This document shows, piece by piece, positions 7,646 through 16,186 of a stretch of DNA of 30,445 nucleotides. Every line of letters starts with the position of its first letter. The stretch's first letter is position 1. The stretch is from Bacteroidia bacterium. Its GTDB lineage: Bacteria > Bacteroidota > Bacteroidia > Bacteroidales > UBA12481. Under the pieces are notes generated by a model. It worked only from the letters and a program-made list of their open reading frames with translations, was not told where the DNA came from and ran no database searches. The stretch lies in contig JAPLDV010000596.1 of NCBI GenBank assembly GCA_026391235.1, forward strand, positions 1 through 30,445, written 5' to 3'. The translations under genes were made by a program, and so were the position numbers.

Positions 7646-9307
7646 ATGATGGGAACTTTTCAAATATGCGGCTGGTTTGCTGACTTTGACAGTCAAGATT
7701 TCTATTTTGGCGAGTTAACTATAGCGAGGGGAAAAGTGGCAGAGATCAGGGAAACCGGTGGTAAGCGTTTAACCTGGGGAAATCGTGATCTGGTTAGTCC
7801 GGTAATTCTGCCAGGTCTTATTGATTCTCATGTTCACATCGAAAGCTCAATGCTCATGCCTTCGCGTTTTGCAGCACAGGCAATCAGGTACGGAACGGTT
7901 GGAACCGTTTCAGATCCACATGAAATTGCCAATGTTTTAGGTTTGGAAGGGATTGAACTTATGATGAAGGATGCAGAAAAGGCCTGTCTGAAAATTCATT
8001 TTACTGCTCCCTCCTGTGTGCCAGCTACCTCCATGGAATCGAACGGAGCCTTTCTGGATGCCGGAAATCTTTACAAGCTTTTTTCTGAAAACAAAGTGGT
8101 CGCCATGGGTGAAATGATGAATTTTCCGGGTGTACTGGCTGGCGACACCGACGTAATGGGGAAAATTGGTCTGGCAAAATCTTTCGGAAAACCGGTTGAT
8201 GGTCACGCTCCAGGTTTATCGGGTGCGCTTTTGGATCGGTATATTCAGGCTGGAATTCATACGGATCATGAATGCTTTTCAATGGCCGAGGCTGAAGAAA
8301 AGATCTCAAAGGGAATGAAGGTGCTGATCAGAGAAGGTAGTTCCGCAAGAAATTTCGACCAGCTTTTTCAGGTGATCGATAAATATCCAGGGATGGTTAT
8401 GTTATGCACTGATGATTATCATCCGGATGACCTGATGGATGGCCACATCGATCGGCTGATACGAAGGGGTGTGGCTCATGGAGTTAATTTTTTTAATCTG
8501 TATCGTGCAGCCGGTATAAATCCTGTTGAGCACTATAAACTTCACACAGGAATGCTGAGGCCTGGTGATCCTGCTGATTTTATCGTTGTCGACAGATTAG
8601 ATCCTTTTCGGGTAACAGCAACCTATATCAATGGTGTACCGGTTTTCCAGGATGACCGGGTAGGTGTGGAAATGCCTCCAATAGCCCTATTGAATCTATT
8701 TAATGCAGCACAGGTCAATTCTGCAGATCTGGAGATCAAGGGGCAAGCGGGTTTTTACCGGATTATCCACGCCTGGGACGGTGAACTGATCACCGGATCA
8801 GAAACCGCACATCTGATTGCAAAGGACGGCATTGTAGAGGGGGATCTCAAGCATGACATTTTAAAAATCGTGGTGCTGAACCGATACCGACCAGCCAAAC
8901 CATCCGTTGGCTGGATAACCGGCTTTGGAATCAAAAAAGGAGCCATAGCATCCAGCATTGCACATGACAGTCATAATATAATTGCCGTAGGAACTTCCGA
9001 TGAGGAAATTGCCGAAGCAATAAACCAGATCATTTTTTATAAAGGAGGCATCGTAGTTACCGAATCAGGAATTTCCCATATTCTTCCACTGCCGATAGCA
9101 GGCCTCATGAGCCAGGATAGTGCGGCTGAGGTGGGTTTCCGATATGCAGAGCTAACTGGTATCGTCAGAGGATTTGGTTCTTCGTTGAAAGCTCCTTTTA
9201 TGGCTCTTTCTTTTATGGCACTATTGGTGATCCCTCATCTGAAAATCGGTGACAAAGGATTGTTTAATTGTGATACTTTTGAATTTACCGATTTAAAGGC
9301 TGATTAA
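7646..9307 (+). CDS. ade: Adenine deaminase (Ade, amidohydrolase family)
   Basis: 553 residues. It converts adenine to hypoxanthine and ammonia in cytoplasmic purine salvage. Amidohydrolase motifs are intact: PGLIDSHVHIESSM (His-62, His-64, Glu-66), TVSDPHEIANVLG, GEMMNFPGVL, DGHAPGLSG, the late metal ligand region CTDDYHPDDL and RPGDPADFIVVD. The C-terminal domain typical of bacterial Ade, including HDSHNIIAVGTSDEEIA, is complete. Two adjacent ATGs (7646 and 7649) can both serve as the start. Its stop directly abuts the uvrC start with no spacer, so the two are likely cotranscribed. No purine riboswitch is apparent in the 72-bp upstream gap, which holds the parS site and AT-rich sequence. 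Confidence 0.94.
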   Translation: MMGTFQICGWFADFDSQDFYFGELTIARGKVAEIRETGGKRLTWGNRDLVSPVILPGLIDSHVHIESSMLMPSRFAAQAIRYGTVGTVSDPHEIANVLGLEGIELMMKDAEKACLKIHFTAPSCVPATSMESNGAFLDAGNLYKLFSENKVVAMGEMMNFPGVLAGDTDVMGKIGLAKSFGKPVDGHAPGLSGALLDRYIQAGIHTDHECFSMAEAEEKISKGMKVLIREGSSARNFDQLFQVIDKYPGMVMLCTDDYHPDDLMDGHIDRLIRRGVAHGVNFFNLYRAAGINPVEHYKLHTGMLRPGDPADFIVVDRLDPFRVTATYINGVPVFQDDRVGVEMPPIALLNLFNAAQVNSADLEIKGQAGFYRIIHAWDGELITGSETAHLIAKDGIVEGDLKHDILKIVVLNRYRPAKPSVGWITGFGIKKGAIASSIAHDSHNIIAVGTSDEEIAEAINQIIFYKGGIVVTESGISHILPLPIAGLMSQDSAAEVGFRYAELTGIVRGFGSSLKAPFMALSFMALLVIPHLKIGDKGLFNCDTFEFTDLKAD

Positions 9308-11134
9308 ATGGCTACCCGCTTCGATTCGTACAATCCACCGGAATCGCTACTCGACACTGTGCGGTCGCTTCCCGAAAAGCCGGGTATTTATCAGTTTATT
9401 AATGATGAGGACCAGATCATTTACATTGGAAAAGCAAAAAACCTGAAGAAACGAGTATCTTCCTACTTTCAGAAAGCTCCGGATAACGCTAAACTTGCGG
9501 TGCTGATCCGTAAAATCAGTAGTATAAATCACCTGGTTGTTGATACAGAAAGTGATGCATTACTGCTTGAAAATAACCTGATTAAGCGACATTTACCCAG
9601 ATACAACGTCCTCCTGAAGGACGATAAAACATTCCCATGGATCAGTATATCGAATGAACCCTTCCCCAGGGTTTTTACAACACGGACAGTTATCAGGGAC
9701 GGATCGAAGTATTTTGGTCCGTACACCTCCGGAAAAGTGTGGAAAAACCTGCTTGATCTGATCAGAAGTATTTACAAAATAAGGACCTGTAATCTTAACC
9801 TGTCGGGTGAGATGATTAAGTCAGGAAAATATAAAGTATGCCTCGAATACCATATCGGTAACTGTTTAGGTCCTTGTATCGGATTACAGGCAGAGGAGGA
9901 GTACCTGAGCCAGATTGACCAGATTGGGAAAATACTGAAAGGTAATACTCAGGCAGTTCTTCGTATTTTGACTGCAGACATGCAATACCAGTCGGACAAT
10001 TACGAGTTTGAACGGGCAGCTCAATTGAAAGAGAGAATCGGCCTGCTGGAACAATTCCAGAGTAAATCAACTGTGGCAAACACTAAAATCAGGCATGTGG
10101 ATGTGTTTTCCATAGTTTCGGACGAACGGGCCGGGTATGTCAATTTCATGAAAGTTGTGGATGGTGCATTGGTTCAGACGCATTCCATAGAGTTGAAGAA
10201 ACGGTTGGATGAAACTGATGATGAGCTTCTGTTGTTTGCAATCATCGAAATACGACAGCGAATCCAGAGCGACGCTCCGGAAATCATTGTTCCGTTTAAC
10301 CTGGAATATCCACTCGAAAATTTAATAATCACGGTGCCCCAAAAAGGAGATAAGCGGGCCCTTCTCGATCTTTCCAACCGAAATGCCAGGTATTTTAAAA
10401 TTGACCGGCAGAAACAGCAGGTCAAACATGTAAGCAAGTCGGGAGTAACACGGAAACTCGAAACTTTGCAGAATGACCTCAGACTTAGTAATCTGCCAGT
10501 GCATATCGAATGCTTTGATAACTCTAACATCCAGGGAACCAATCCTGTAGCAGCGTGCATCGTTTTCCGGAATGCACTTCCCAGTAAAAATGACTACCGG
10601 CATTTCAACATAAAATCCGTAACCGGACCAGATGACTTTGCCTCCATGGAAGAGGTTGTTTACCGACGGTACAAGCGGATGCTTGATGAGGGTCTCGACC
10701 TGCCTCAATTGATTATTGTCGATGGTGGCAAAGGACAATTGCACTCAGCTTTGAAAAGTATTGAAAAACTCGGACTCAGGCATAAAATTGCACTGGTTGG
10801 AATTGCCAAACGGCTGGAAGAGATTTACTTCCCGGAGGATCCGGTTCCTCAATACCTGGACAAGAAATCAGAAAGCCTGCGATTGATACAGCAAATGAGG
10901 AACGAAGCCCACCGTTTTGGCATTGGTCACCATCGCCGGCGAAGAGAAAAATCAATGACTGTATCCGTGTTGGATCAGATTTCAGGCATTGGTGAACAAA
11001 CCCGGAACAGGCTTTTGTCGAGTTTTGATTCAATAGGGGAATTAAAAGAAGCTGGTTTTGAAAAGCTTTCTGAGGTAGTTGGACCAGCTAAAGCGAAGAT
11101 TATCAGGGAATTTTATCAAAAAGTGCCGGATTAA
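9308..11134 (+). CDS. uvrC: Excinuclease ABC subunit C
   Basis: 608 residues, normal length. UvrC makes the two incisions in nucleotide excision repair after UvrAB loads on damage. Domains in order: GIY-YIG nuclease (about 20-105; KPGIYQF then IIYIGKAKNLKKR) for the 3' cut; a Cys-containing region (CNLNLS, CLEYHIGNCLGPC); UVR motif (about 205-240; YEFERAAQLKERI) that contacts UvrB; RNase H-like nuclease (about 390-545; IECFDNSNIQG, LIIVDGGKGQL, HRFGIGHHRRRR) for the 5' cut; and helix-hairpin-helix at the C-terminus (ISGIGEQTRNRLL and VVGPAKAKII). Starts on the base after the ade stop. A short hairpin follows its stop. Confidence 0.96.
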   Translation: MATRFDSYNPPESLLDTVRSLPEKPGIYQFINDEDQIIYIGKAKNLKKRVSSYFQKAPDNAKLAVLIRKISSINHLVVDTESDALLLENNLIKRHLPRYNVLLKDDKTFPWISISNEPFPRVFTTRTVIRDGSKYFGPYTSGKVWKNLLDLIRSIYKIRTCNLNLSGEMIKSGKYKVCLEYHIGNCLGPCIGLQAEEEYLSQIDQIGKILKGNTQAVLRILTADMQYQSDNYEFERAAQLKERIGLLEQFQSKSTVANTKIRHVDVFSIVSDERAGYVNFMKVVDGALVQTHSIELKKRLDETDDELLLFAIIEIRQRIQSDAPEIIVPFNLEYPLENLIITVPQKGDKRALLDLSNRNARYFKIDRQKQQVKHVSKSGVTRKLETLQNDLRLSNLPVHIECFDNSNIQGTNPVAACIVFRNALPSKNDYRHFNIKSVTGPDDFASMEEVVYRRYKRMLDEGLDLPQLIIVDGGKGQLHSALKSIEKLGLRHKIALVGIAKRLEEIYFPEDPVPQYLDKKSESLRLIQQMRNEAHRFGIGHHRRRREKSMTVSVLDQISGIGEQTRNRLLSSFDSIGELKEAGFEKLSEVVGPAKAKIIREFYQKVPD

Positions 11135-11154
11135 AGCCGGAACGGCTTACTTTT
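11134..11154 (+). terminator. Weak intrinsic terminator-like hairpin after uvrC
   Basis: AAGCCG-GAA-CGGCTT forms a perfect 6-bp stem with a 3-base loop (11134-11148) that begins in the uvrC stop codon. It is followed by ACTTTTA, which has only four T residues, so termination may be partial. The DUF4271 gene starts 7 bp later. Confidence 0.35.
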
Positions 11155-11161
11155 ACAGCAA

Positions 11162-11845
11162 ATGAAGGATCCCTTTCTTAAACCACTAATAAGAACAGTT
11201 CCCGAAGCCGATTGGGTAATGGCAGTAATTTGCCTGGTTTCAATCCTTTATATCATCAGCAGAATACTTTTTCCCCGGTACCATACCCGGATAGCACATG
11301 CATTTTTTAACAGGTATGAAGCAGCCAAATTGATTGAGGAAAAGAATGTGCTATTTAACCGGGCAGGGAATCTGTTAAACATAGTTCCTTTGTTTTGCAT
11401 TGCCATGATGGTTTTTGAACAGATTGGCTATTTTAAGCCAGAGTTCCTCCTCGAGAATCCATTATTGCACTACCTGCAAGTATTATCATTGGTGTTGATT
11501 TTTTTCGGAGGAAGAATCCTGGCTATTGCTTTGTTTGGATATTCATTTGAACAAAATGAGATAGCCCTCCGGTTTAATCAGGTTTGGCTGCTGCAGTTTG
11601 AGAACCTTGGTACTTTTGTCCTCATTCCCTCTCTCGTCCTTCCTTTTGCAACCGGAATCTTTAAAATTTTTATGCTGATAATTCTTTGGTTCATTGTTAT
11701 TTCATGGATCCTTTACACAATCATCCGGGAACTTGAAATATTGAAATATTATCGCATATCAATATTTTATATGTTTTTATACCTTTGTACGCTTGAAATT
11801 CTTCCCTTGTGGTGGGTAATACATGCCATAACGGAAGGATGGTGA
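11162..11845 (+). CDS. DUF4271 integral membrane protein
   Basis: 227 residues with about six hydrophobic segments: VMAVICLVSILYIISRILF, LLNIVPLFCIAMMVF, YLQVLSLVLIFFGG, a segment near FVLIPSLVLPFATG, IFMLIILWFIVISWIL and YMFLYLCTLEILPLWWV. It fits the Bacteroidota-specific DUF4271 family, which I recall lying just before a HemD-like gene, as here. No catalytic motif is visible. The charged loop RYHTRIAHAFFNRYEAAK after the first segment is probably cytoplasmic. The gap to hemD is 37 bp. Function is unknown; genomic linkage alone hints at envelope or tetrapyrrole-related work. Confidence 0.8.
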   Translation: MKDPFLKPLIRTVPEADWVMAVICLVSILYIISRILFPRYHTRIAHAFFNRYEAAKLIEEKNVLFNRAGNLLNIVPLFCIAMMVFEQIGYFKPEFLLENPLLHYLQVLSLVLIFFGGRILAIALFGYSFEQNEIALRFNQVWLLQFENLGTFVLIPSLVLPFATGIFKIFMLIILWFIVISWILYTIIRELEILKYYRISIFYMFLYLCTLEILPLWWVIHAITEGW

Positions 11846-11882
11846 GAACGATTTCTTCTATATCAACTAAAGTTATAAAAGC

Positions 11883-12638
11883 TTGAAGATTAAGAGAATA
11901 CTTATCTCCCAACCGCAACCTACAACTGAAAAATCACCCTATTTCGAGGTTGCTGACAAGTACAAGGTTGCACTGGATTTTTTCCAGTTTATCCGTATTG
12001 AAGGGGTATCCTCGAAAGATTTCAGGGCTAGCAGGACCAATATCCTGGATTATTCAGCTGTTATTTTTAACAGCCGGACAGCCATTGATCATTTTTTTCG
12101 GATTTGTGAAGAACTACGGGTATCAGTTCCCGATACGATGAAATATTTCTGCACATCGGAATCGATTGCGGTATATCTGCAGAAGTATATTGTTTACCGT
12201 AAGCGGAAGATTTTCTATGGTCAAAAAACAATGGAAGATCTTGTGGATATCCTGGTAAAGCACAGGGAGGAGAAGTTCCTGGTACCGACCTCAACGGTTC
12301 ATAACGATGAAATACCGGTTTTGCTGACTCAGCATAATTTGATTTTTACCAAGGCGTTCTTCTATAAAACCCTGAGTTCTGAGCTATCGCATTTAAATCT
12401 GAAGGATTTTGATATGCTCGTTTTCTACAGCCCGGCGGGTATCGATTCTTTATTCACTAATTTTCCGAAATTCGTTCAGGATGAAACGTTTATAGGAACA
12501 TTTGGCCCGAATACGGCAAAAGCAGCCGAGAAAGCCGGCCTTCGGATTGACCTTAAAGTGCCGTCACCTGAATTGCCATCGATGACCATGGCTTTGGACA
12601 AGTTCATCGGCGAATTGTGCAAGAAAGCGGGAAAATAA
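11883..12638 (+). CDS. hemD: Uroporphyrinogen-III synthase-like protein (HemD family), TTG start
   Basis: 251 residues. HemD closes hydroxymethylbilane to uroporphyrinogen III, the branch precursor of haem, sirohaem and cobalamin. The two-lobed Rossmann-like pattern is visible: ILISQPQPTTEKSPYF, DYSAVIFNSRTAIDHFF, YFCTSESIAVYLQKY, then FLVPTSTVHNDEIPVLL, DMLVFYSPAGIDSLF and IGTFGPNTAKAAEKAG. The start must be TTG at 11883: an in-frame stop lies at 11868, no ATG lies between, and the next in-frame ATG is about 85 codons in. The resulting MKIKRILISQP is the N-terminus I expect for Bacteroidota members. Three bases separate it from rnpA. These members are divergent, so enzymatic activity is likely but not proven. 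Confidence 0.85.
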   Translation: MKIKRILISQPQPTTEKSPYFEVADKYKVALDFFQFIRIEGVSSKDFRASRTNILDYSAVIFNSRTAIDHFFRICEELRVSVPDTMKYFCTSESIAVYLQKYIVYRKRKIFYGQKTMEDLVDILVKHREEKFLVPTSTVHNDEIPVLLTQHNLIFTKAFFYKTLSSELSHLNLKDFDMLVFYSPAGIDSLFTNFPKFVQDETFIGTFGPNTAKAAEKAGLRIDLKVPSPELPSMTMALDKFIGELCKKAGK

Positions 12639-12641
12639 TTC

Positions 12642-13040
12642 ATGGACCTCTCTTTTCCCAAGAAGGAGCACCTTTGTTTGAAACGAAGGTTTGATGTATT
12701 ATTGGCACAGGGGAGGAGTTTCTTTATTTATCCGTTCCGTGTGATCTATCTTCTTAAAGAGCCTGATCCCGATCTAATACCCGTGCAAGTAGCGATTTCA
12801 GTTAGAAAGAAGCAATTTAAACATGCCGTAACCAGGAACCTGATCAAAAGAAGATTTCGTGAATCATACAGGATACGTAAATCTGCCCTGCATTCCAGCC
12901 TTATTTCCGAGGGTTTATCACTTGATATTCTAATGGTTTATGGCGCCAGTGAAGTTCTTCCCTTCAGAGAAATTGACACACGGATGCAACAGATCATGGT
13001 TCGTTTAACTGAAGTCATTTCCAGCCAAAATGTGCAATGA
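12642..13040 (+). CDS. rnpA: Ribonuclease P protein component
   Basis: 132 residues. RnpA binds the RNase P RNA and helps remove 5' leaders from pre-tRNAs. Seen: [22 protein letters not shown] at the N-terminus, [19 protein letters not shown] and the family hallmark [14 protein letters not shown] (the RNR motif). The protein is basic, as expected. It is not linked to rpmH here, as it is in many phyla, but sits in the Bacteroidota arrangement hemD-rnpA-yidD-S41. The stop overlaps the yidD start by 4 bp (ATGA), so yidD is translationally coupled. Confidence 0.94.
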   Translation: MDLSFPKKEHLCLKRRFDVLLAQGRSFFIYPFRVIYLLKEPDPDLIPVQVAISVRKKQFKHAVTRNLIKRRFRESYRIRKSALHSSLISEGLSLDILMVYGASEVLPFREIDTRMQQIMVRLTEVISSQNVQ

Positions 13041-13279
13041 AAATGATCTGGATTTGGATTGAGAAAGCGATTGGTTGGCTGATGATCATGCTGATCCGGT
13101 TTTATCAGAAGGCAATTTCACCTTATTTGCGTTCTTCCTGCCGTTATATACCAACCTGCTCCCAATTTTATATTGAAGCGGTAAAAAAGCATGGCCCCTT
13201 CAAGGGCAGTTACTTAGGAATTAAAAGAGTATTACGATGCCACCCGTGGGGTGGGCATGGATATGATCCGGTACCTTAG
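13037..13279 (+). CDS. yidD: YidD membrane protein insertion efficiency factor
   Basis: 80 residues. YidD is a small membrane-associated protein that assists YidC/Sec-dependent insertion of inner-membrane proteins. The family core is complete: [47 protein letters not shown] and [12 protein letters not shown], with the conserved cysteines and the C-terminal G-x-D-P-V-P. A hydrophobic N-terminal helix is visible ([18 protein letters not shown]). It overlaps rnpA by 4 bp, and the S41 peptidase starts 11 bp after it. yidC is not in the window. Confidence 0.95.
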   Translation: MKMIWIWIEKAIGWLMIMLIRFYQKAISPYLRSSCRYIPTCSQFYIEAVKKHGPFKGSYLGIKRVLRCHPWGGHGYDPVP

Positions 13280-13290
13280 AAAACATCATT

Positions 13291-14937
13291 ATGAAAAATA
13301 TAGTCAGGAGTTTGTTTTTAACCGGTTTATTGCTGGTTTCACCGATTCTGTTCACCAGTTCGTATGACAAAGAATTCGAATGGTCGAAAAATCTGGATAT
13401 TTTCCATTCACTGCTCAGGGAACTGGAATTGTATTATGTAGATGAAACCGATCCCGCAAAACTGATAAAAACCGGTATTGATCAGATAATGAGAACTCTG
13501 GATCCATATACTGTTTATATACCCGAATCACAGATTGAAGATATCCAGCTGATGATTACAGGTGAGTATGGCGGCGTTGGAGCATTGATCGGTCAGGATA
13601 GTTTAGGCGCTTATATCACTGATCCCTATGCAGGTTCCCCTGCGGAGAAGGCGGGACTGAGAGCCGGCGACCGGATTGTGAAAGTGGATGACCGGACGGT
13701 AACCGGTAGATCGGCTGCCGAGATCAGTCCGATGATGAAAGGTACAATTGGTACTACCGTCAAACTTACGGTTGAAAGGCCGCTGGTTAAAGGACAGATT
13801 TCGGTTAACCTGGTGCGTGAAAAAATCCGTTTCGAAAATGTTCCCTACTTTGCCAAACTGTCAGATGGCAGCGGTTATATAAGGTTATCTGGTTTCACAG
13901 AAGGAGCTACGGGGGAAGTCAGACAAGCGGTGCTTAATCTTAAAGAGAAGGGAGTTAAGGGACTTGTACTGGATTTGAGAAATAACCCCGGAGGCTTGCT
14001 GTTTGAAGCGGTTGATATCATGAACCTTTTTGTTTCCAGGGGACAGGAAATCGTCAGCACACGTGGAAAATCAAAGATGTGGGAAGCAACCTATTCGTGC
14101 CGTTATGACCCCATCGACACGCTCATTCCAATAACTGTTCTGGTGAATTCAGGATCAGCTTCTGCGGCAGAGATTATTGCAGGGGCCATGCAGGACCTCG
14201 ATCGTGGTGTGATCATAGGCCAGCGGACCTTTGGAAAAGGGTTGGTGCAAACAACCCGCGATCTGAGTTATAATGCCAAGGTCAAGCTAACGACAGCCAA
14301 GTATTATATCCCGAGTGGACGGTGTATCCAGGCATTGGATTACACCAATCGCAGAGCCGATGGCAGTGTTGGCCATGTGCCTGATTCACTTGTTCATGAA
14401 TTCAGAACAAAAACCGGCCGGATTGTTAAAGACGGTGGCGGAATTCTTCCGGACCAGTTGATTGAGCCCCAGCTTTTAAGCGGAATGACTACTAACCTGA
14501 TTTATCAGAATATGTTTTTTGATTATGCTACCCGGTACCGGAATACTCATGAGCAAATAGTTGATCCGGCATCTTTCGATCTTTCAGATGCTGATTACCA
14601 GGAATTCAGGGAATTCCTCGTGAAAGAAAAATTCATGTATGAAACTGCCAGTGAGGATGCACTGGATGCCCTGATCAAATCTGCACAACTGGAAAAGTAT
14701 TATGAACAGTCAAAGAACGTTATCGAAGATCTCCGGACAAAACTGTCTCATAACCTGGATAAGGATCTGCAATCGTTCAAGCCGGAAATCCGGGCCATGC
14801 TTGCAGATGAGATCATTGGCCGGTATTATTATCAGAAGGGTCGCATCGAATACATGCTGCGTGATGATAATGGATTGGCCAAAGCTCAGGCTTTGCTAAC
14901 CAGTCCCGATGAATACCGGAAAATGCTAAATAGGTAG
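13291..14937 (+). CDS. S41 family C-terminal processing peptidase (CtpA/Tsp-like)
   Basis: 548 residues. A hydrophobic signal or anchor (residues 5-23) targets it to the periplasm. A PDZ domain follows at about 90-170 (GEYGGVGALIG, SPAEKAGLRAGDRIVKVD), then the S41 core: GYIRLSGF, LVLDLRNNPGGLL, the nucleophile in NSGSASAAE (Ser-289) and the general base in TFGKGLVQ (Lys-316). These proteases trim or degrade periplasmic proteins by recognising C-termini. The ~150-residue C-terminal extension after LIEPQLLSG is helical and typical of Bacteroidota members. The gene ends 4 bp from moaE, which runs the opposite way; no terminator fits between them. Confidence 0.93.
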   Translation: MKNIVRSLFLTGLLLVSPILFTSSYDKEFEWSKNLDIFHSLLRELELYYVDETDPAKLIKTGIDQIMRTLDPYTVYIPESQIEDIQLMITGEYGGVGALIGQDSLGAYITDPYAGSPAEKAGLRAGDRIVKVDDRTVTGRSAAEISPMMKGTIGTTVKLTVERPLVKGQISVNLVREKIRFENVPYFAKLSDGSGYIRLSGFTEGATGEVRQAVLNLKEKGVKGLVLDLRNNPGGLLFEAVDIMNLFVSRGQEIVSTRGKSKMWEATYSCRYDPIDTLIPITVLVNSGSASAAEIIAGAMQDLDRGVIIGQRTFGKGLVQTTRDLSYNAKVKLTTAKYYIPSGRCIQALDYTNRRADGSVGHVPDSLVHEFRTKTGRIVKDGGGILPDQLIEPQLLSGMTTNLIYQNMFFDYATRYRNTHEQIVDPASFDLSDADYQEFREFLVKEKFMYETASEDALDALIKSAQLEKYYEQSKNVIEDLRTKLSHNLDKDLQSFKPEIRAMLADEIIGRYYYQKGRIEYMLRDDNGLAKAQALLTSPDEYRKMLNR

Positions 14938-14941
14938 TGTC

Positions 14942-15373
14942 TTATTTAATCCAGCGGCTGGTACCATCAGAAAAAATTTCTTTTTTCCATACCGGCAGTT
15001 TTTCTTTGATCAGCTCCACACATTTTTCAAGTGCGGCAAATGATTGTTTACGGTGGCTTGAAGAAACCATCGCTAACAGGGAAATTTCGCCACATTGAAC
15101 CATGCCGGTGCTGTGATGAATATGAACGCAAACCAGATCATTAAATTCCTTAAAAAGATGATCCATAATGGCCTGAACAACAGGCTCTACCATGGCTTCG
15201 TATGCTGAATACTCCATGCCGGTCACCCTTTTTCCATCAACAAGATCATTCCGCACCTGTCCCAAAAAGATCGCATGAGCTCCTGCAGATGTTTTTGAAT
15301 GATGGTTTGATAGTTCCCGGCTAAGGAATTCGGCTGGTATTGGCCCATCAATCAGGTACTTAGATGCAGACAT
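14942..15373 (-). CDS. moaE: Molybdopterin synthase catalytic subunit MoaE
   Basis: 143 residues. With MoaD it converts cyclic pyranopterin monophosphate to molybdopterin, inserting two sulfurs. Motifs: AGAHAIFLGQVRND, VTGMEYSAYEAM, VCVHIHHSTGMVQCGE, SSHRKQSFAALE and the C-terminal LPVWKKEIFSDGTSRWI carrying the conserved active-site Lys. It is last in the minus-strand run polA-mobA-moaD-moaE, 3 bp after moaD. moaA, moaC, moeA and molybdate transport genes are not in the window. Confidence 0.94.
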   Translation of the reverse strand: MSASKYLIDGPIPAEFLSRELSNHHSKTSAGAHAIFLGQVRNDLVDGKRVTGMEYSAYEAMVEPVVQAIMDHLFKEFNDLVCVHIHHSTGMVQCGEISLLAMVSSSHRKQSFAALEKCVELIKEKLPVWKKEIFSDGTSRWIK

Positions 15374-15376
15374 ATT

Positions 15377-15613
15377 TTATCCTCCTGCAAATGGCGGAAG
15401 CAGGGCAATTTCATCACCGTCGAATAGTTGTCTGTTGTCTGTTGTCAGTTGTCTGTTAACCGAAAACCGATAACTGATAACCGATAACTTTGGGAACCGG
15501 GCAATCAGCAATTCGTTCAGTTCATTAACTGTTGCCGGGGCATCAATCGTTTCTGCGTTGATCCCGGTAATGTCCATTACAGATCCGAAAAAAATCAAGT
15601 TAATTTTTACCAT
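15377..15613 (-). CDS. moaD: Molybdopterin synthase sulfur carrier MoaD, with an in-frame heptamer-repeat segment
   Basis: 78 residues, normal length for this ubiquitin-like protein. The C-terminal GDEIALLPPFAGG ends in the Gly-Gly that is adenylated and thiocarboxylated for sulfur transfer to MoaE. The N-terminus (INLIFFGSVMDITG) forms the first strand. Residues about 42-63 (SVISYRFSVNRQLTTDNRQL) are encoded by nine degenerate heptamers, yet the length is preserved and the SVNRQ stretch falls where other MoaDs have an AVNQ-like strand. Only the part around this segment can be recognised as native MoaD sequence. Lies 6 bp after mobA and 3 bp before moaE. Confidence 0.88.
   Translation of the reverse strand: MVKINLIFFGSVMDITGINAETIDAPATVNELNELLIARFPKLSVISYRFSVNRQLTTDNRQLFDGDEIALLPPFAGG
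15426..15488 (-). repeat. Nine tandem degenerate heptamers inside moaD
   Basis: On the plus strand the 63 bp read as exactly nine 7-base units: AGTTGTC, TGTTGTC, TGTTGTC, AGTTGTC, TGTTAAC, CGAAAAC, CGATAAC, TGATAAC, CGATAAC. The left half is (A/T)GTTGTC and the right half (T/C)GATAAC, so the block is also an imperfect inverted repeat centred near GTTAAC. 63 bp is 21 codons, so the reading frame is preserved. Confidence 0.9.
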
Positions 15614-15619
15614 GATTTG

Positions 15620-16186
15620 TCATTCTAAATCAAAAGGAGTGTTCAAATTTAAGAACAAATCGGGCCGGCAGAAGTTGAGACTGGAATTTATCAATATTTC
15701 CTGCCAATTGCATTGCCTGATAATCCTGGGAGGGTGAGGGTCGCCTGAGAGAATTGCATCCGTGAAAATGGGTTGGACCAATTGGGAATAAACACCGATA
15801 AGCGGTTCATTTATACCATCATGGGCAGCGATTGAGATGTCAAATCCGTTATGGTTTTGGAGAAGATATGCAAAAAAATCAGTGGATAGATTTGGGGTGT
15901 CGCAGGAGCTGATCAGGGCAAGATGTGTTTGGCAATGACTGAGTCCGGCTTCGATTCCCGCTGCCGGCCCGTTTCCGGGATAATTATCCGGAAAAACCGA
16001 GGCAGCCAGACCGGTAAAATCTCCAGAATTTGCAATGATAATAATATCTGAACAAATGGGCTTTAAGGCATCGAAAACCCAATTAATCAGCGGTTTTCCC
16101 TTATAATTAATCAGTGGTTTCAGAGTTCCCATCCGTTGGCTTTCGCCGCCTGCGAGAATAATTCCGGTGATATCCGGCTGGGTCAT
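15620..16186 (-). CDS. mobA: Molybdenum cofactor guanylyltransferase MobA
   Basis: 188 residues. MobA transfers GMP from GTP to Mo-molybdopterin to make the guanine dinucleotide cofactor. The nucleotidyltransferase signature is at the N-terminus: IILAGGESQRMG, then KPLINYKGKPLINWV (with the usual LAGGxSxRMGxxK). FPDNYPGNGPAAGIEAGL and LISSCDTPNLST (the metal-binding D region) follow. Its ATG overlaps the polA stop by 4 bp (bases 16183-16186), so it is translationally coupled to polA. It could also accept CTP (MocA-like); the sequence alone does not separate these fully, but the proximity of moaD/moaE supports a Moco role. Confidence 0.88.
   Translation of the reverse strand: MTQPDITGIILAGGESQRMGTLKPLINYKGKPLINWVFDALKPICSDIIIIANSGDFTGLAASVFPDNYPGNGPAAGIEAGLSHCQTHLALISSCDTPNLSTDFFAYLLQNHNGFDISIAAHDGINEPLIGVYSQLVQPIFTDAILSGDPHPPRIIRQCNWQEILINSSLNFCRPDLFLNLNTPFDLE

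Noticed and set aside
10322..10744. 140-codon minus-strand frame opposite uvrC
   Set aside because: Overlaps the conserved uvrC nuclease domain and shows no protein-like features.
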